From: JBCBSS01 sp039819065
GTDB lineage: Bacteria; Bacteroidota; Bacteroidia; Cytophagales; Cyclobacteriaceae
Assembly (NCBI GenBank): GCA_039819065.1
Contig: JBCBSS010000153.1
Location: forward strand, 1 to 19,166
Length of the DNA stretch: 19,166 bases
Direction: 5' to 3'
The position numbers were made by a program, and so were the translations under genes. This document shows positions 1-6,982 of this stretch, one piece after another. The notes beneath the pieces are model-generated. The model ran no database searches. It was not told where the DNA came from and was given only the letters and a program-made list of their open reading frames with translations. How positions within the stretch are numbered: position 1 is the first letter of the stretch; every line of letters begins with the position of its first letter.

Positions 1-314
1 GCAGCAATAGACTCGGCAGACGGATCCTTTTTGTCGACGATTTCTACTCCAGACGTCAGAGGTTCCTTCAAGGTGACATTTTTAGGTTTCTTCGCTTCTT
101 CCTTGGCGTCTTTTTCTTCCTTTCCTTCCTTCTTCTCTAGCCATTTGTGAAACTCTTCTGAATAATCGAAGCCTTGAGCATCTCTTACGCCTAAAATATA
201 GCCACATATAAAAGCAACAAGGGAAGAGTAAGAGGGATCAAAAACATACAAACCTCTTCTTGTTTTTATGTTTTCAATAAGACGTTCAAATAAAGTAATG
301 GTATTTTGATTCAA
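1..314 (-). CDS. Partial immunity-like small protein (C-terminus beyond window edge)
   Basis: An open frame runs from a TTG at 314 off the left edge, giving about 104 visible residues with no stop. The N-terminal half reads FERLIENIKTRRGLYVFDPS followed by a hydrophobic stretch SLVAFICGYILGV and EFHKWLEKK. This resembles, from memory, a family of small bacterial proteins with an 'R-x-G-[ML]-Y ... L..F..GY' pattern found among toxin-immunity genes. After residue 60 the protein becomes a Lys/Glu-rich linker (KKEGKEEKDAKEEAKKPK), then continues. No ATG exists in this frame between the in-frame TGA at 329 and the conserved motif, so TTG is the only reasonable start. It lies 33 nt downstream of the barstar-like gene in the same frame and strand, so the two are probably co-transcribed. 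Function is inferred from motif and context only. Confidence 0.55.
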   Translation of the reverse strand, partial: MNQNTITLFERLIENIKTRRGLYVFDPSYSSLVAFICGYILGVRDAQGFDYSEEFHKWLEKKEGKEEKDAKEEAKKPKNVTLKEPLTSGVEIVDKKDPSAESIA

Positions 315-347
315 TTGATTATAGGCTCAAAGTTGTTGAACAAATTA

Positions 348-782
348 CTAATAAGGTTCAAATCGCACTTGAAAATTACGCTTAACAAAAATGGATATTA
401 ACTCATTAAGATAATCTTCGCCTAACACGTTATCGATCAAGTCTCTATTCTTAAATAGTACAGTTGCACCGTTCTTGACCAGCTTTTTCTCAGGATTAAA
501 CATGTATATCTCGGAAAAACAATCGTAGAAGCCATCAATGTCTTGTCCAAAATACCCTCGAAATCCGAAAAACACTTCTCCAGTCAAGCAATAATAATCG
601 ACGTTTGATCCTATCTGCTGCCCATCAATTTCATAAGTCTTGGCAAGAATCGGTGTTGAAGGAAGCCCACTCCATTGTAAGCAAGCCTTTAGCCAATCTT
701 GCTTGCCTTGGTTATTCAAATTACGCCAATCAAGCTTAGAGTTACCCGCCTGCCAATCGGTTATAATATCCGCCTTAGTCAT
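348..782 (-). CDS. Barstar-like protein, putative nuclease inhibitor/immunity protein
   Basis: This 144-residue cytoplasmic protein has no signal peptide or membrane segment. Residues about 49-135 fit the barstar pattern: a first strand and turn (YEIDGQQIGS), GYFGQDIDGFYDCFSEIY at about 77-93, a strand ATVLFKNRDLI (106-116), and a final helix YLNELISIF. In barstar the loop and helix around GYFG..D.F.DCL dock into the barnase active site. Classical barstar is about 90 residues; here an extra N-terminal part of about 48 residues (DWQAGNSKLDWRNLNN) precedes it. The start is ATG at 782; an AGGAGG at 810-815 is about 27 nt upstream, too far for normal spacing. Bacterial barstar homologues usually protect against a secreted or contact-delivered ribonuclease, but no cognate nuclease lies in the window. 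The next gene downstream also looks like an immunity gene. The assignment is by pattern memory and is fairly likely, not certain. Confidence 0.62.
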   Translation of the reverse strand: MTKADIITDWQAGNSKLDWRNLNNQGKQDWLKACLQWSGLPSTPILAKTYEIDGQQIGSNVDYYCLTGEVFFGFRGYFGQDIDGFYDCFSEIYMFNPEKKLVKNGATVLFKNRDLIDNVLGEDYLNELISIFVKRNFQVRFEPY

Positions 783-845
783 GGCAATTATGCATTGAGT
801 TTTATCAAACCTCCTATAAATCGACGTATTGGAATATTCCTTAGA

Positions 846-1367
846 CTATCCAAACTTATAAGGAATATCCGGGTGATCGATCGGTACCCTCCAGTGGTCA
901 GGGCCTTCATACTCATAAGCCTTGTCGACTATATTAAGCAGAGAGGATTCTCCGTAATGAATGTTTTGTACAGCATGAAATACCTTAGGCGGGATGCCCA
1001 CCAACATGGGGCGACTGATACCGGCTTTGAATTCATTGATCAGTCCGTAAGTGGGTGAATCCTGACGGCCATCATAAAGCACCACTCTGATCACGCCATC
1101 GTTAATGAATATTCTATCTGTGGTGTACTCATGCGCATGCCAGCCGGATATAGCACCAGGATGCATCTTAATTTGGAATACCTGATCCACATCCTCATCA
1201 TCAAGTGCCCAATCCTTTCTGTAGACCTCGGTGAGCATGCCGTCAAACTTCATCACGTTTTTCACCTCTTTGAACCTGACACCATCTATCAGCTTTTGGT
1301 CTTTTAAGTCCCAGTCAGAAGTAATGCTCTGCTTGTCTTTTTTCAGGTTAGTTATTTTCCAACTCAT
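846..1367 (-). CDS. RmlC-like cupin, dTDP-4-dehydrorhamnose 3,5-epimerase family
   Basis: The 173-residue protein is close to the usual RmlC length of about 180. It matches the RmlC cupin layout: IDGVRFKEVKNV at 28-38, TEVYRKDW at 46-53, SGWHAHEY at 74-81 aligned with the catalytic RGLHYQ of RmlC, IPPKVFHAV at 125-133, and the C-terminal VPIDHPDIPYKF corresponding to the '.W.DPDI.I.W' end. His77 would be the general base. The conserved Arg of RGLH is Ser here, so the sugar substrate or even the reaction (epimerase versus ketoisomerase) may differ from dTDP-rhamnose synthesis. The start ATG is one nucleotide after the stop of the upstream GT2 gene, so the two are translationally coupled. With the adjacent flippase it probably serves surface glycan synthesis in the cytoplasm. 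No rmlA, rmlB or rmlD is visible in the window. Confidence 0.8.
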   Translation of the reverse strand: MSWKITNLKKDKQSITSDWDLKDQKLIDGVRFKEVKNVMKFDGMLTEVYRKDWALDDEDVDQVFQIKMHPGAISGWHAHEYTTDRIFINDGVIRVVLYDGRQDSPTYGLINEFKAGISRPMLVGIPPKVFHAVQNIHYGESSLLNIVDKAYEYEGPDHWRVPIDHPDIPYKFG

Positions 1368-1368
1368 C

Positions 1369-2277
1369 TTATATGCGTTTTAAACCTCTTTTATTTCTTA
1401 AGTTATTCAAAAACCCTCCTTTGCCTCGAAAGCGAAAAAAATACTTGGCAGCGGTCGGTCTAATATTGAATTGAATTAGTAATGCTTTGAATAGATTCCA
1501 CACGAAAGTCTTTAGATGACCCAGTAATGCCCGGTCTTTTCTGGCGCTGTAAATCAGGTTTCTACTTAGAATTTCTACCCGAACTTCATCAGGGTTTTCT
1601 AATCGCTCGTACCAATGAGCATTCTCAACATAATCCCTGTTCACATATACATTTTTACGTGGCCCTGATTGGATAGCAAGCATGGTGAGGTGGCCGGTAG
1701 ATTTAATCGGCACTTTACTGAGATGTACTCTTTTCAGCCAATCTTGTGAAGGGATGTCATATATCTCTTTGAAAGATCGCCATTTACCAACTTTATTGAT
1801 TATTTCTTTATCGAACAGCCATGCTGAAGCCGGTACAAATGTCTGTAGCGTATAATTATGATCAGGGTCTATCATCATTGGTTTAAAATGATGTGGCCCG
1901 GCGGATACAGGATTCCACCACGCATAAACCAAACCAGCATTATTTTCCTCAATACAAGCTACAAGGGAGGACAAGTGATCTGGAAACCAAAGGTCATCAT
2001 GATTTAAAAAGGCTATATAATCTCCTTTGGCCTGGTCTAACCCAAAGTTATTCGGGCCGGACTGCTCGCCAATATTCTCAGGTAAATTGAAAAACGTGAC
2101 ACGGGAATCACCGAATTCGTTGACTACTTTTCCCGTGTCATCTGTACAATGATCGCCGATCACGAGCAGTTCCCAGTCAGTGTAAACCTGATTGATGACA
2201 GTCTTTATCGCATAGCCTATGATATTGCTGCGATTATAGGTTGCCATGATGACTGAAACCAGTTTTTTATTGCTCAC
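1369..2277 (-). CDS. Family 2 (GT-A) glycosyltransferase
   Basis: This 302-residue protein opens with the GT2 signature VSVIMATYNRSNIIGYAI at 7-24, then ELLVIGDHCTDDT (36-48) supplying the nucleotide-binding Asp, and GDYIAFLNHDDLWFPDHL (85-102), whose HDD is the metal-binding DxD-type motif. It should transfer a sugar from a nucleotide-sugar donor to a growing glycan or lipid carrier at the inner face of the membrane. The C-terminus (about 240-302) is basic and contains a hydrophobic patch (TFVWNLFKALLIQF) that could sit on the membrane; no clear transmembrane helix is seen. It is the first gene of a minus-strand pair with the RmlC-like gene and is divergent from the flippase across a 137-nt gap. 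The acceptor and donor sugars cannot be told from the sequence. Confidence 0.9.
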   Translation of the reverse strand: MSNKKLVSVIMATYNRSNIIGYAIKTVINQVYTDWELLVIGDHCTDDTGKVVNEFGDSRVTFFNLPENIGEQSGPNNFGLDQAKGDYIAFLNHDDLWFPDHLSSLVACIEENNAGLVYAWWNPVSAGPHHFKPMMIDPDHNYTLQTFVPASAWLFDKEIINKVGKWRSFKEIYDIPSQDWLKRVHLSKVPIKSTGHLTMLAIQSGPRKNVYVNRDYVENAHWYERLENPDEVRVEILSRNLIYSARKDRALLGHLKTFVWNLFKALLIQFNIRPTAAKYFFRFRGKGGFLNNLRNKRGLKRI

Positions 2278-2414
2278 TTACAGTAGATTTAGCAGGTATG
2301 GCATAAATCTAACTATAGCAGACTAAAAACACTTACCAATTTCTGATCGTATCCGTTCTTTTATGGCCTTCAAGCAGACATCGATAATGACCTGACTTTC
2401 ATTATGTTTACCGG

Positions 2415-3824
2415 ATGATTCCAAAAATTATCAAACAAGGCCTTGGGATAGCTTCAGGGAGTTTCGGCCAGAAAGCATTTGGAGTCATCAACATTTTCTT
2501 ACTTCATTCCGTACTTGGATTGACTTCGTTTGGTCTGTTCATGCTCATGATGAGCGTAGTCAACCTTGTAGCACAAATGAGCACTTTCTCCTTGCCTAAT
2601 GTCATTTTCAAGGCCATTGGTAAGGATAAGCAACAATCAGCACGGAAAGATCTTCTACCCAACATACTATACACTGCTTTAGGCACCTCAACCCTATCCT
2701 ACGTTGTGCTTTTGGCCGTTGCCGATCCCTTATGCGATTTAATTTTGAACAGTAATCAGGTAGGTAATTTCAGAACTATTAGTCTCCTGGTCATCTCAAC
2801 TACCTTTATCAATGTCTTCAGAGCCATTCTGGTCAATTTTGATAAAGTGAGAAAATCGATCTGGCCAGGATTGGCTGAAGTGATGGCCAGAACGGTAGGA
2901 CTGCTCAGTCTATTGTTATTTGATACTAGTATAGAATATGCCGTAGCTGTCTATGTTCTCAGCGGCTTGGCAGCTTTGACTATTTCTGTGCTATTCAGTT
3001 ATGGCATTTTAAAAGAGGCAGGCTTCCGTTTTTCTATTGGTGCAATCAAGTACACGCTACACCTCGGTAATGCTTTATTCATATCCTCATTAGGGATAAT
3101 GTTGGTCTTTAACGTAGACCGGCTTATGTTGGGATGGCTTTCAACTCCTGACAATGTTGGTTACTACGTATTGGCTTCTACCATTGCCAATGTATTACTG
3201 ATGATACATGGTTCATTTGCCACACTTTTTAAACCAAGAGCAGCAACCTTAGTGGAGCAGACCGAATACAAAACACTGGAGATCCTTTATTTCACCTTAG
3301 GCAGATGGTCACAGATCATGAATGGCATACTGTTCCTGTTTATGAATGTATTTGCCATATATATATTACAGGTATTCATTGACATTACCGATGCGGATAG
3401 TGTGCAATTATTAATTCTAATACTCTCTATCAATGCCCTGATGCATATCTCGGCAGGTCCTTCTTCCAGCCTGTTACAAATGGCTGGTGGTTACCGGCAA
3501 GAGATATTCAATACGTTGATGTTTTTGATAGTCAACATTCTATTGAATATTTTTCTTATTCCAGAAATTGGAGTGTCAGGTGCAGCCATAGCGACGGTTC
3601 TATCTGGCTTAATGCGTATTACTTTTCAGCTTGTTCAGATCAAAAAGATGGTAGGGTTTTTCATCATCCGATGGAAAGGCTTGTTACTTTTTAGCATGCT
3701 ATCAAGTCTGGTGGTGGCTTTCCAACTTACCGGCGTAGGTTTAGTGATTCAATCCGTAATCGTTGTAGTTTATTCATTGGCCATCATGGCATTCGCATTG
3801 AGAATGAACCTGGAAGTTAAATAA
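2415..3824 (+). CDS. Polysaccharide flippase (Wzx-like, MOP/MATE superfamily)
   Basis: The 469-residue protein is hydrophobic through its length, with about 12 predicted membrane helices spaced as in Wzx/RfbX exporters. Examples are SFGLFMLMMSVVNLVAQM (about 37-54), TISVLFSYGIL (about 189-199), ALFISSLGIMLVFNVDRLMLG (about 219-240) and IFNTLMFLIVNILLNIFLIP (about 361-380). The Asn/Asp-Arg-Leu-Met-Leu segment followed by GYYVLAS matches the '.D+.++G.....VG.Y..A' pattern typical of this family. These proteins flip undecaprenyl-linked oligosaccharides across the inner membrane. The start ATG at 2415 has no good ribosome-binding site. It is divergent from the GT2/RmlC pair, so it probably belongs to the same glycan locus but has its own promoter. 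No polymerase (Wzy) or ligase is visible nearby. Confidence 0.87.
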   Translation: MIPKIIKQGLGIASGSFGQKAFGVINIFLLHSVLGLTSFGLFMLMMSVVNLVAQMSTFSLPNVIFKAIGKDKQQSARKDLLPNILYTALGTSTLSYVVLLAVADPLCDLILNSNQVGNFRTISLLVISTTFINVFRAILVNFDKVRKSIWPGLAEVMARTVGLLSLLLFDTSIEYAVAVYVLSGLAALTISVLFSYGILKEAGFRFSIGAIKYTLHLGNALFISSLGIMLVFNVDRLMLGWLSTPDNVGYYVLASTIANVLLMIHGSFATLFKPRAATLVEQTEYKTLEILYFTLGRWSQIMNGILFLFMNVFAIYILQVFIDITDADSVQLLILILSINALMHISAGPSSSLLQMAGGYRQEIFNTLMFLIVNILLNIFLIPEIGVSGAAIATVLSGLMRITFQLVQIKKMVGFFIIRWKGLLLFSMLSSLVVAFQLTGVGLVIQSVIVVVYSLAIMAFALRMNLEVK

Positions 3825-3958
3825 GCTCCTGCTTTGAGGAAAACAGCGATTAAGGTATCTAATATCCAAATTCTATCTGACCCCGGCCAATGATAAAAAA
3901 TAATTTCATTCTGGTGTAATGATTTCTAATTCCAGCCACTAAATAGGGAAAAAATAGA

Positions 3959-4450
3959 TTGAGCAGCGATTTTTATTCTTCATCGATTCTACCATTTGCA
4001 CCTATCATTATCAAAATATGTAGGGCGTATACCAATACGCAAGAGGACTTCGAAGATTACTATCAGGAAGTCTGTCTGCAGATTTGGAGAAGCAGTGACA
4101 GTTTCAAGCAACAATCCGAGTGGTCTACATGGATATACAGATTGTCTTTGAATGTGTGCATGACCCTACTTAAGAAAAAGAAAAGTAGGAGTCAATATTT
4201 CGCTTCTGATGCCCTGCCAGATGAACTCACTGAAGATAGTCGTGCATTCGCTGATGAATCCCTCGAGCATTTGTATCACGCCATAAGGCAGTTGTCAGAA
4301 GTAGATAGAGGAGTCATTCTACTCTACCTGGAAGAAAAATCATACCAAGAAATCGCTGATATCATTGGCACCAATGCCAACAACATTGGTGTGCGGATCA
4401 AAAGGATAAAGGAACGCTTAAAAAAATTATTAGATGGAAAAGTCAATTGA
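3959..4450 (+). CDS. ECF-type RNA polymerase sigma factor (TTG start)
   Basis: This 163-residue protein has the two ECF sigma domains. Region 2 lies at about 12-76 (EDFEDYYQEVCLQIWRSSDS, then WSTWIYRLSLNVCMTLLKK, the core-binding and -10-recognition helices). Region 4 lies at about 104-157 (LYHAIRQLSEVDRGVILLYL, then YQEIADIIGTNANNIGVRIK, a helix-turn-helix for the -35 element). The start is TTG at 3959: an in-frame TAG sits only 13 nt upstream (3944-3946), the next in-frame ATG is about 68 codons in, inside region 2, and a purine-rich AGGGAA (3945-3950) is well placed for TTG. A basic linker (KKKKSRS) separates the domains. The stop overlaps the following membrane-protein gene by 17 nt, the arrangement expected of a sigma/anti-sigma pair. 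Its regulon cannot be told from the window. Confidence 0.88.
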   Translation: MSSDFYSSSILPFAPIIIKICRAYTNTQEDFEDYYQEVCLQIWRSSDSFKQQSEWSTWIYRLSLNVCMTLLKKKKSRSQYFASDALPDELTEDSRAFADESLEHLYHAIRQLSEVDRGVILLYLEEKSYQEIADIIGTNANNIGVRIKRIKERLKKLLDGKVN

Positions 4451-5072
4451 ATCAATTTGGAAAAAGGGTTTTTTGGACAGCGAGGCATTAGTGGCACCAA
4501 AGGTTAACAATCTGTACAATCGGAAGTCGAAAACCATCATCGAAAAATTGAATAGAATGATGAAGGTCAACATTTACGCCATTTTGATCTTCGCTTCTTT
4601 GAACATGGTGTTGTATGCAGTGCTTGGGACACCCTTCGCCGGAATATTCATTTTATCGCTGTCAATGTGGCTCTGTTGGGTTAGTGTCAAGAAGGGGAAG
4701 AACCTGAAGGCGATTGATACCAGTTTGAATAGCTATGATTACCTTAAAGCCTATGATAATTGGCTTAAAACCGCGATTTCAGGTAACGTGAAAATGATGC
4801 GTTTTTTGTACCCCTTAATATTTCTGGCCTCCCTAATGCCAATCGTGCATGCCCTAAAGGTTGGAGAAGCAACGAGCAACGCGATTGCCAACTCTGGATT
4901 TCATCTCACATACGGAATTCCCACTTTTGCATGGGTCATAGCAATTGCCATAGCCATTCTCATTTATGCCTTCGGTGGTAAAATCTACAATTGGGATTTA
5001 AACATGGTCTATGGACGCGTTTTCAGGAAGCTTGAAACCATGATCGTAGAAATGGAAGAGCTTAGAAATTGA
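4434..5072 (+). CDS. Four-helix membrane protein, putative regulator of the ECF sigma factor
   Basis: The 212-residue protein has an N-terminal soluble segment of about 44 residues, then hydrophobic helices at about 45-64 (VNIYAILIFASLNMVLYAVL), 66-86, 123-142 (RFLYPLIFLASLMPIVHA) and 161-181 (WVIAIAIAILIYAF), and a charged C-terminal tail (VFRKLETMIVEMEELRN). The sigma and membrane genes overlap by 17 nt, so expression is coupled. In Bacteroidetes, small inner-membrane proteins encoded directly after an ECF sigma gene often act as its anti-sigma factor, with the cytoplasmic N-terminus binding the sigma factor. No zinc-binding HxxxCxxC anti-sigma motif is present, so it is not a ZAS-type anti-sigma factor. 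The role is inferred from position only. Confidence 0.72.
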   Translation: MEKSIESIWKKGFLDSEALVAPKVNNLYNRKSKTIIEKLNRMMKVNIYAILIFASLNMVLYAVLGTPFAGIFILSLSMWLCWVSVKKGKNLKAIDTSLNSYDYLKAYDNWLKTAISGNVKMMRFLYPLIFLASLMPIVHALKVGEATSNAIANSGFHLTYGIPTFAWVIAIAIAILIYAFGGKIYNWDLNMVYGRVFRKLETMIVEMEELRN

Positions 5073-5088
5073 AATACAGGTAGTTCTC

Positions 5089-5106
5089 ATATGATACTTA
5101 TCATAT
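5089..5106. other. Perfect palindrome after the sigma/membrane operon
   Basis: ATATGATA and TATCATAT form a perfect 8-bp inverted repeat with a 2-nt centre (CT), 16 nt after the stop of the membrane gene. It is AT-rich and has no G+C-rich stem or T-run, so it is a poor intrinsic terminator. It could be an operator half-site pair for the downstream DUF6624-like gene. Function is unknown. Confidence 0.4.
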
Positions 5107-5246
5107 CTTTAATAGTAAGGGGTAATTTCAAAAGCCTTGCTTAGTATCTTGTTGGACATCACCTGCCCTTGTCAATAGGAAGGTAGAAAATGATACCCTT
5201 TTGAGATGAACGTAACTCAATACACCACTTGGCCATACAAAGTAAG

Positions 5247-5795
5247 ATGGATAAAGAGCTGAAAAGATTATTTGATGAGGATCAACAAGAGTGCCTAAAC
5301 CAACCTCCTAACGGAACTCCAGCATACGCAGCTTTTCGAAAAAAACTTAAGGAGCGAATCAGGAGGGTTCAATTACTGCTAGAAACGGATAAACAGTTTT
5401 CAGGTCAGGATTACTTCCATGCTTGTATCATGTTTCTTCATGGAGACTGTCCGGAAGACTTTTGGCAGGCATATAACTTTGGGTTAAAAAGTGTTGATTT
5501 AGACTACCCCGAAGCCAAGCGATTTACTGCCGCTGCTTATGACAGGTGGTTAATGTACCAAGGAAAGCCTCAAAAGTACGGATTGCAATATGTGCCTGAT
5601 GGAGTGAGGTTACGATTATGGGATGTTGATCCGGAGACCACGGATGAAGAAAGAGCGAAATGGGATGTCCCTCCCCTAAAGCAACTTCATGAGATCGCCG
5701 ATGAAGCCACGAAAAAACATGACATGTCTAAGATTGTAATGGACAACAAACCTCAATGGCTGAAGGACGCAGTTAAAAGATGGAATGCAGAATAG
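5247..5795 (+). CDS. DUF6624-like protein of unknown function
   Basis: From ATG 5247 the protein has 182 residues. The frame can be extended to a TTG at 5229, but the ATG gives the N-terminus MDKELKRLFDEDQQE, which is the usual way this family begins. The recognisable block is QDYFHACIMFLHGDCPEDFW, then AKRFTAAAYDRWLMYQGKPQ, then KYGLQY. It resembles, from memory, the DUF6624 family ('DQ.. D...HA...QHG ..D...A..... A..LAA...DR.L...G..Q.YGTQ'). It is soluble, with no signal peptide, and highly charged. No biochemical function is known to me for the family. It stands alone: 174 nt after the sigma operon and 17 nt from the end of the convergent LRR gene. Confidence 0.7.
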   Translation: MDKELKRLFDEDQQECLNQPPNGTPAYAAFRKKLKERIRRVQLLLETDKQFSGQDYFHACIMFLHGDCPEDFWQAYNFGLKSVDLDYPEAKRFTAAAYDRWLMYQGKPQKYGLQYVPDGVRLRLWDVDPETTDEERAKWDVPPLKQLHEIADEATKKHDMSKIVMDNKPQWLKDAVKRWNAE

Positions 5796-5812
5796 TTTTG
5801 ATGAAGCTAGTT

Positions 5813-6982
5813 CTACCGATATACACTCTTAATGCTCAGCACATCATGAGGTATTTCCAAGGGCGGGTTCGAGCGTCGATTTCGTTCGAGCAGTGCGGAT
5901 AGTTTTGCTTTTACCTTTTCACTTCTGAGTGCGGAATAGTCAAGTTGGATGAGTTTATGGTTAAACTCAAGGGCATCGCAAATTTGCCAGAGGCCATAAA
6001 CACCAATTCTATTCTTTCGGATATTGAGCGACTTAAGGGTGGTGTTAACTCGTAAGAATTCGGCCAGCAACTTGGCACCTTGATCACCAATTTCATTGGG
6101 ATTCGCGCCCAGCACTTTTGTAGAAGGCAAATGCCCTAGATCAAGAGATATTATGTTAGTATTCTTAAGTGCTTCGAGCAATGTTCCTAGTCCTCTGCTG
6201 GTGATGCCATTGCTAGAAAGAGAGAGGTATTGCAAGCTTTTGTTGTTAGAAAGGTTAGTTACAAAACCCTCCATTCCGGCATCACCAAGTTGATTTACTC
6301 CTAAATAAAGCTCCTTAAGGTGGGGGTTTAAAAGCAGTCGGTTAAGGACAGCAGAGGCATCAGGGCTAAGGTGATTACCGGAGAGGTAAAGCCTTTCTAT
6401 GGGATAATCGAGTCGCACCAAAGTGTCTATCAAGGCTTCAAGATCATTCAAATGAAATCCGGTATTGACCAAATCAAGGGTTTTGATATGGCGGTTGACC
6501 TTGAACAACTCGATTAAAGATTTGACGCCTTGACTGCCAATGGGATTGCGCTTGAGCCAAAGTGCCTTTACCCCTGTATTATATTTCAATCCTTCTGTGA
6601 TAGCGTCCACTCCTTTTCCTTCAATCAGGTTGCAGCCCAAGTACACTGTTTCGATAGTATTGTTGGTATGCAGAAGCTCACCTACACTTTCAGCGCCTTC
6701 ATTGCCGATGCCTCCAGTTCCAAACAAAATGGATTTGATCTTATCGTTAAACTTCAGTGACTCAGTAAGCAGCTTGGCACCTCCTGGGCCAAGATTCTGT
6801 TTACAGCAATCTAAGCGATTGTCTTCCGTAACGGTACCTCTTTGGAAGGTAATGACATGCTCAGCATCTGCATTGGATGAGATATGATCAACTAATGGTT
6901 TGATTTCGGCATAATCAAAGGGCAGATTCTCCGGAACGATATCAACTGGGCAAACAACCTTATTCTCCGAATTTTTCTCCAT
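5813..6982 (-). CDS. Ribonuclease-inhibitor-type leucine-rich-repeat protein
   Basis: The 389-residue protein consists almost wholly of about ten 28-29-residue LRRs of the ribonuclease-inhibitor class. Repeated units such as 'N.IG..GA..L.E.L..N..I..L.L' are visible (IGNEGAESVGELLHTNNTIE; IGSQGVKSLIELFKVNRHIK; LGDAGMEGFVTNLSNNKSLQ; IGDQGAKLLAEFLRVNTTLK). This class forms horseshoe scaffolds for protein binding and is more familiar from eukaryotic NLR-type proteins. A short N-terminal cap (about 45 residues) holds two Cys-containing spots (VVCPVD, LDCCKQN). There is no signal peptide, so it acts in the cytoplasm. ATG 6982 shares a base with the TAA of the upstream dehydrogenase gene (TAATG), showing translational coupling; a TTG two codons upstream (6988) is possible but less likely. 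The partner is probably the upstream dehydrogenase product. Confidence 0.85.
   Translation of the reverse strand: MEKNSENKVVCPVDIVPENLPFDYAEIKPLVDHISSNADAEHVITFQRGTVTEDNRLDCCKQNLGPGGAKLLTESLKFNDKIKSILFGTGGIGNEGAESVGELLHTNNTIETVYLGCNLIEGKGVDAITEGLKYNTGVKALWLKRNPIGSQGVKSLIELFKVNRHIKTLDLVNTGFHLNDLEALIDTLVRLDYPIERLYLSGNHLSPDASAVLNRLLLNPHLKELYLGVNQLGDAGMEGFVTNLSNNKSLQYLSLSSNGITSRGLGTLLEALKNTNIISLDLGHLPSTKVLGANPNEIGDQGAKLLAEFLRVNTTLKSLNIRKNRIGVYGLWQICDALEFNHKLIQLDYSALRSEKVKAKLSALLERNRRSNPPLEIPHDVLSIKSVYR

Noticed and set aside
2278..2414. Promoters for the divergent GT2 and flippase genes
   Set aside because: The 137-nt gap must hold them, but no TAnnTTTG box at a sensible distance is visible on either strand; TATGTTTA at about 2404 is too close to the start codon.
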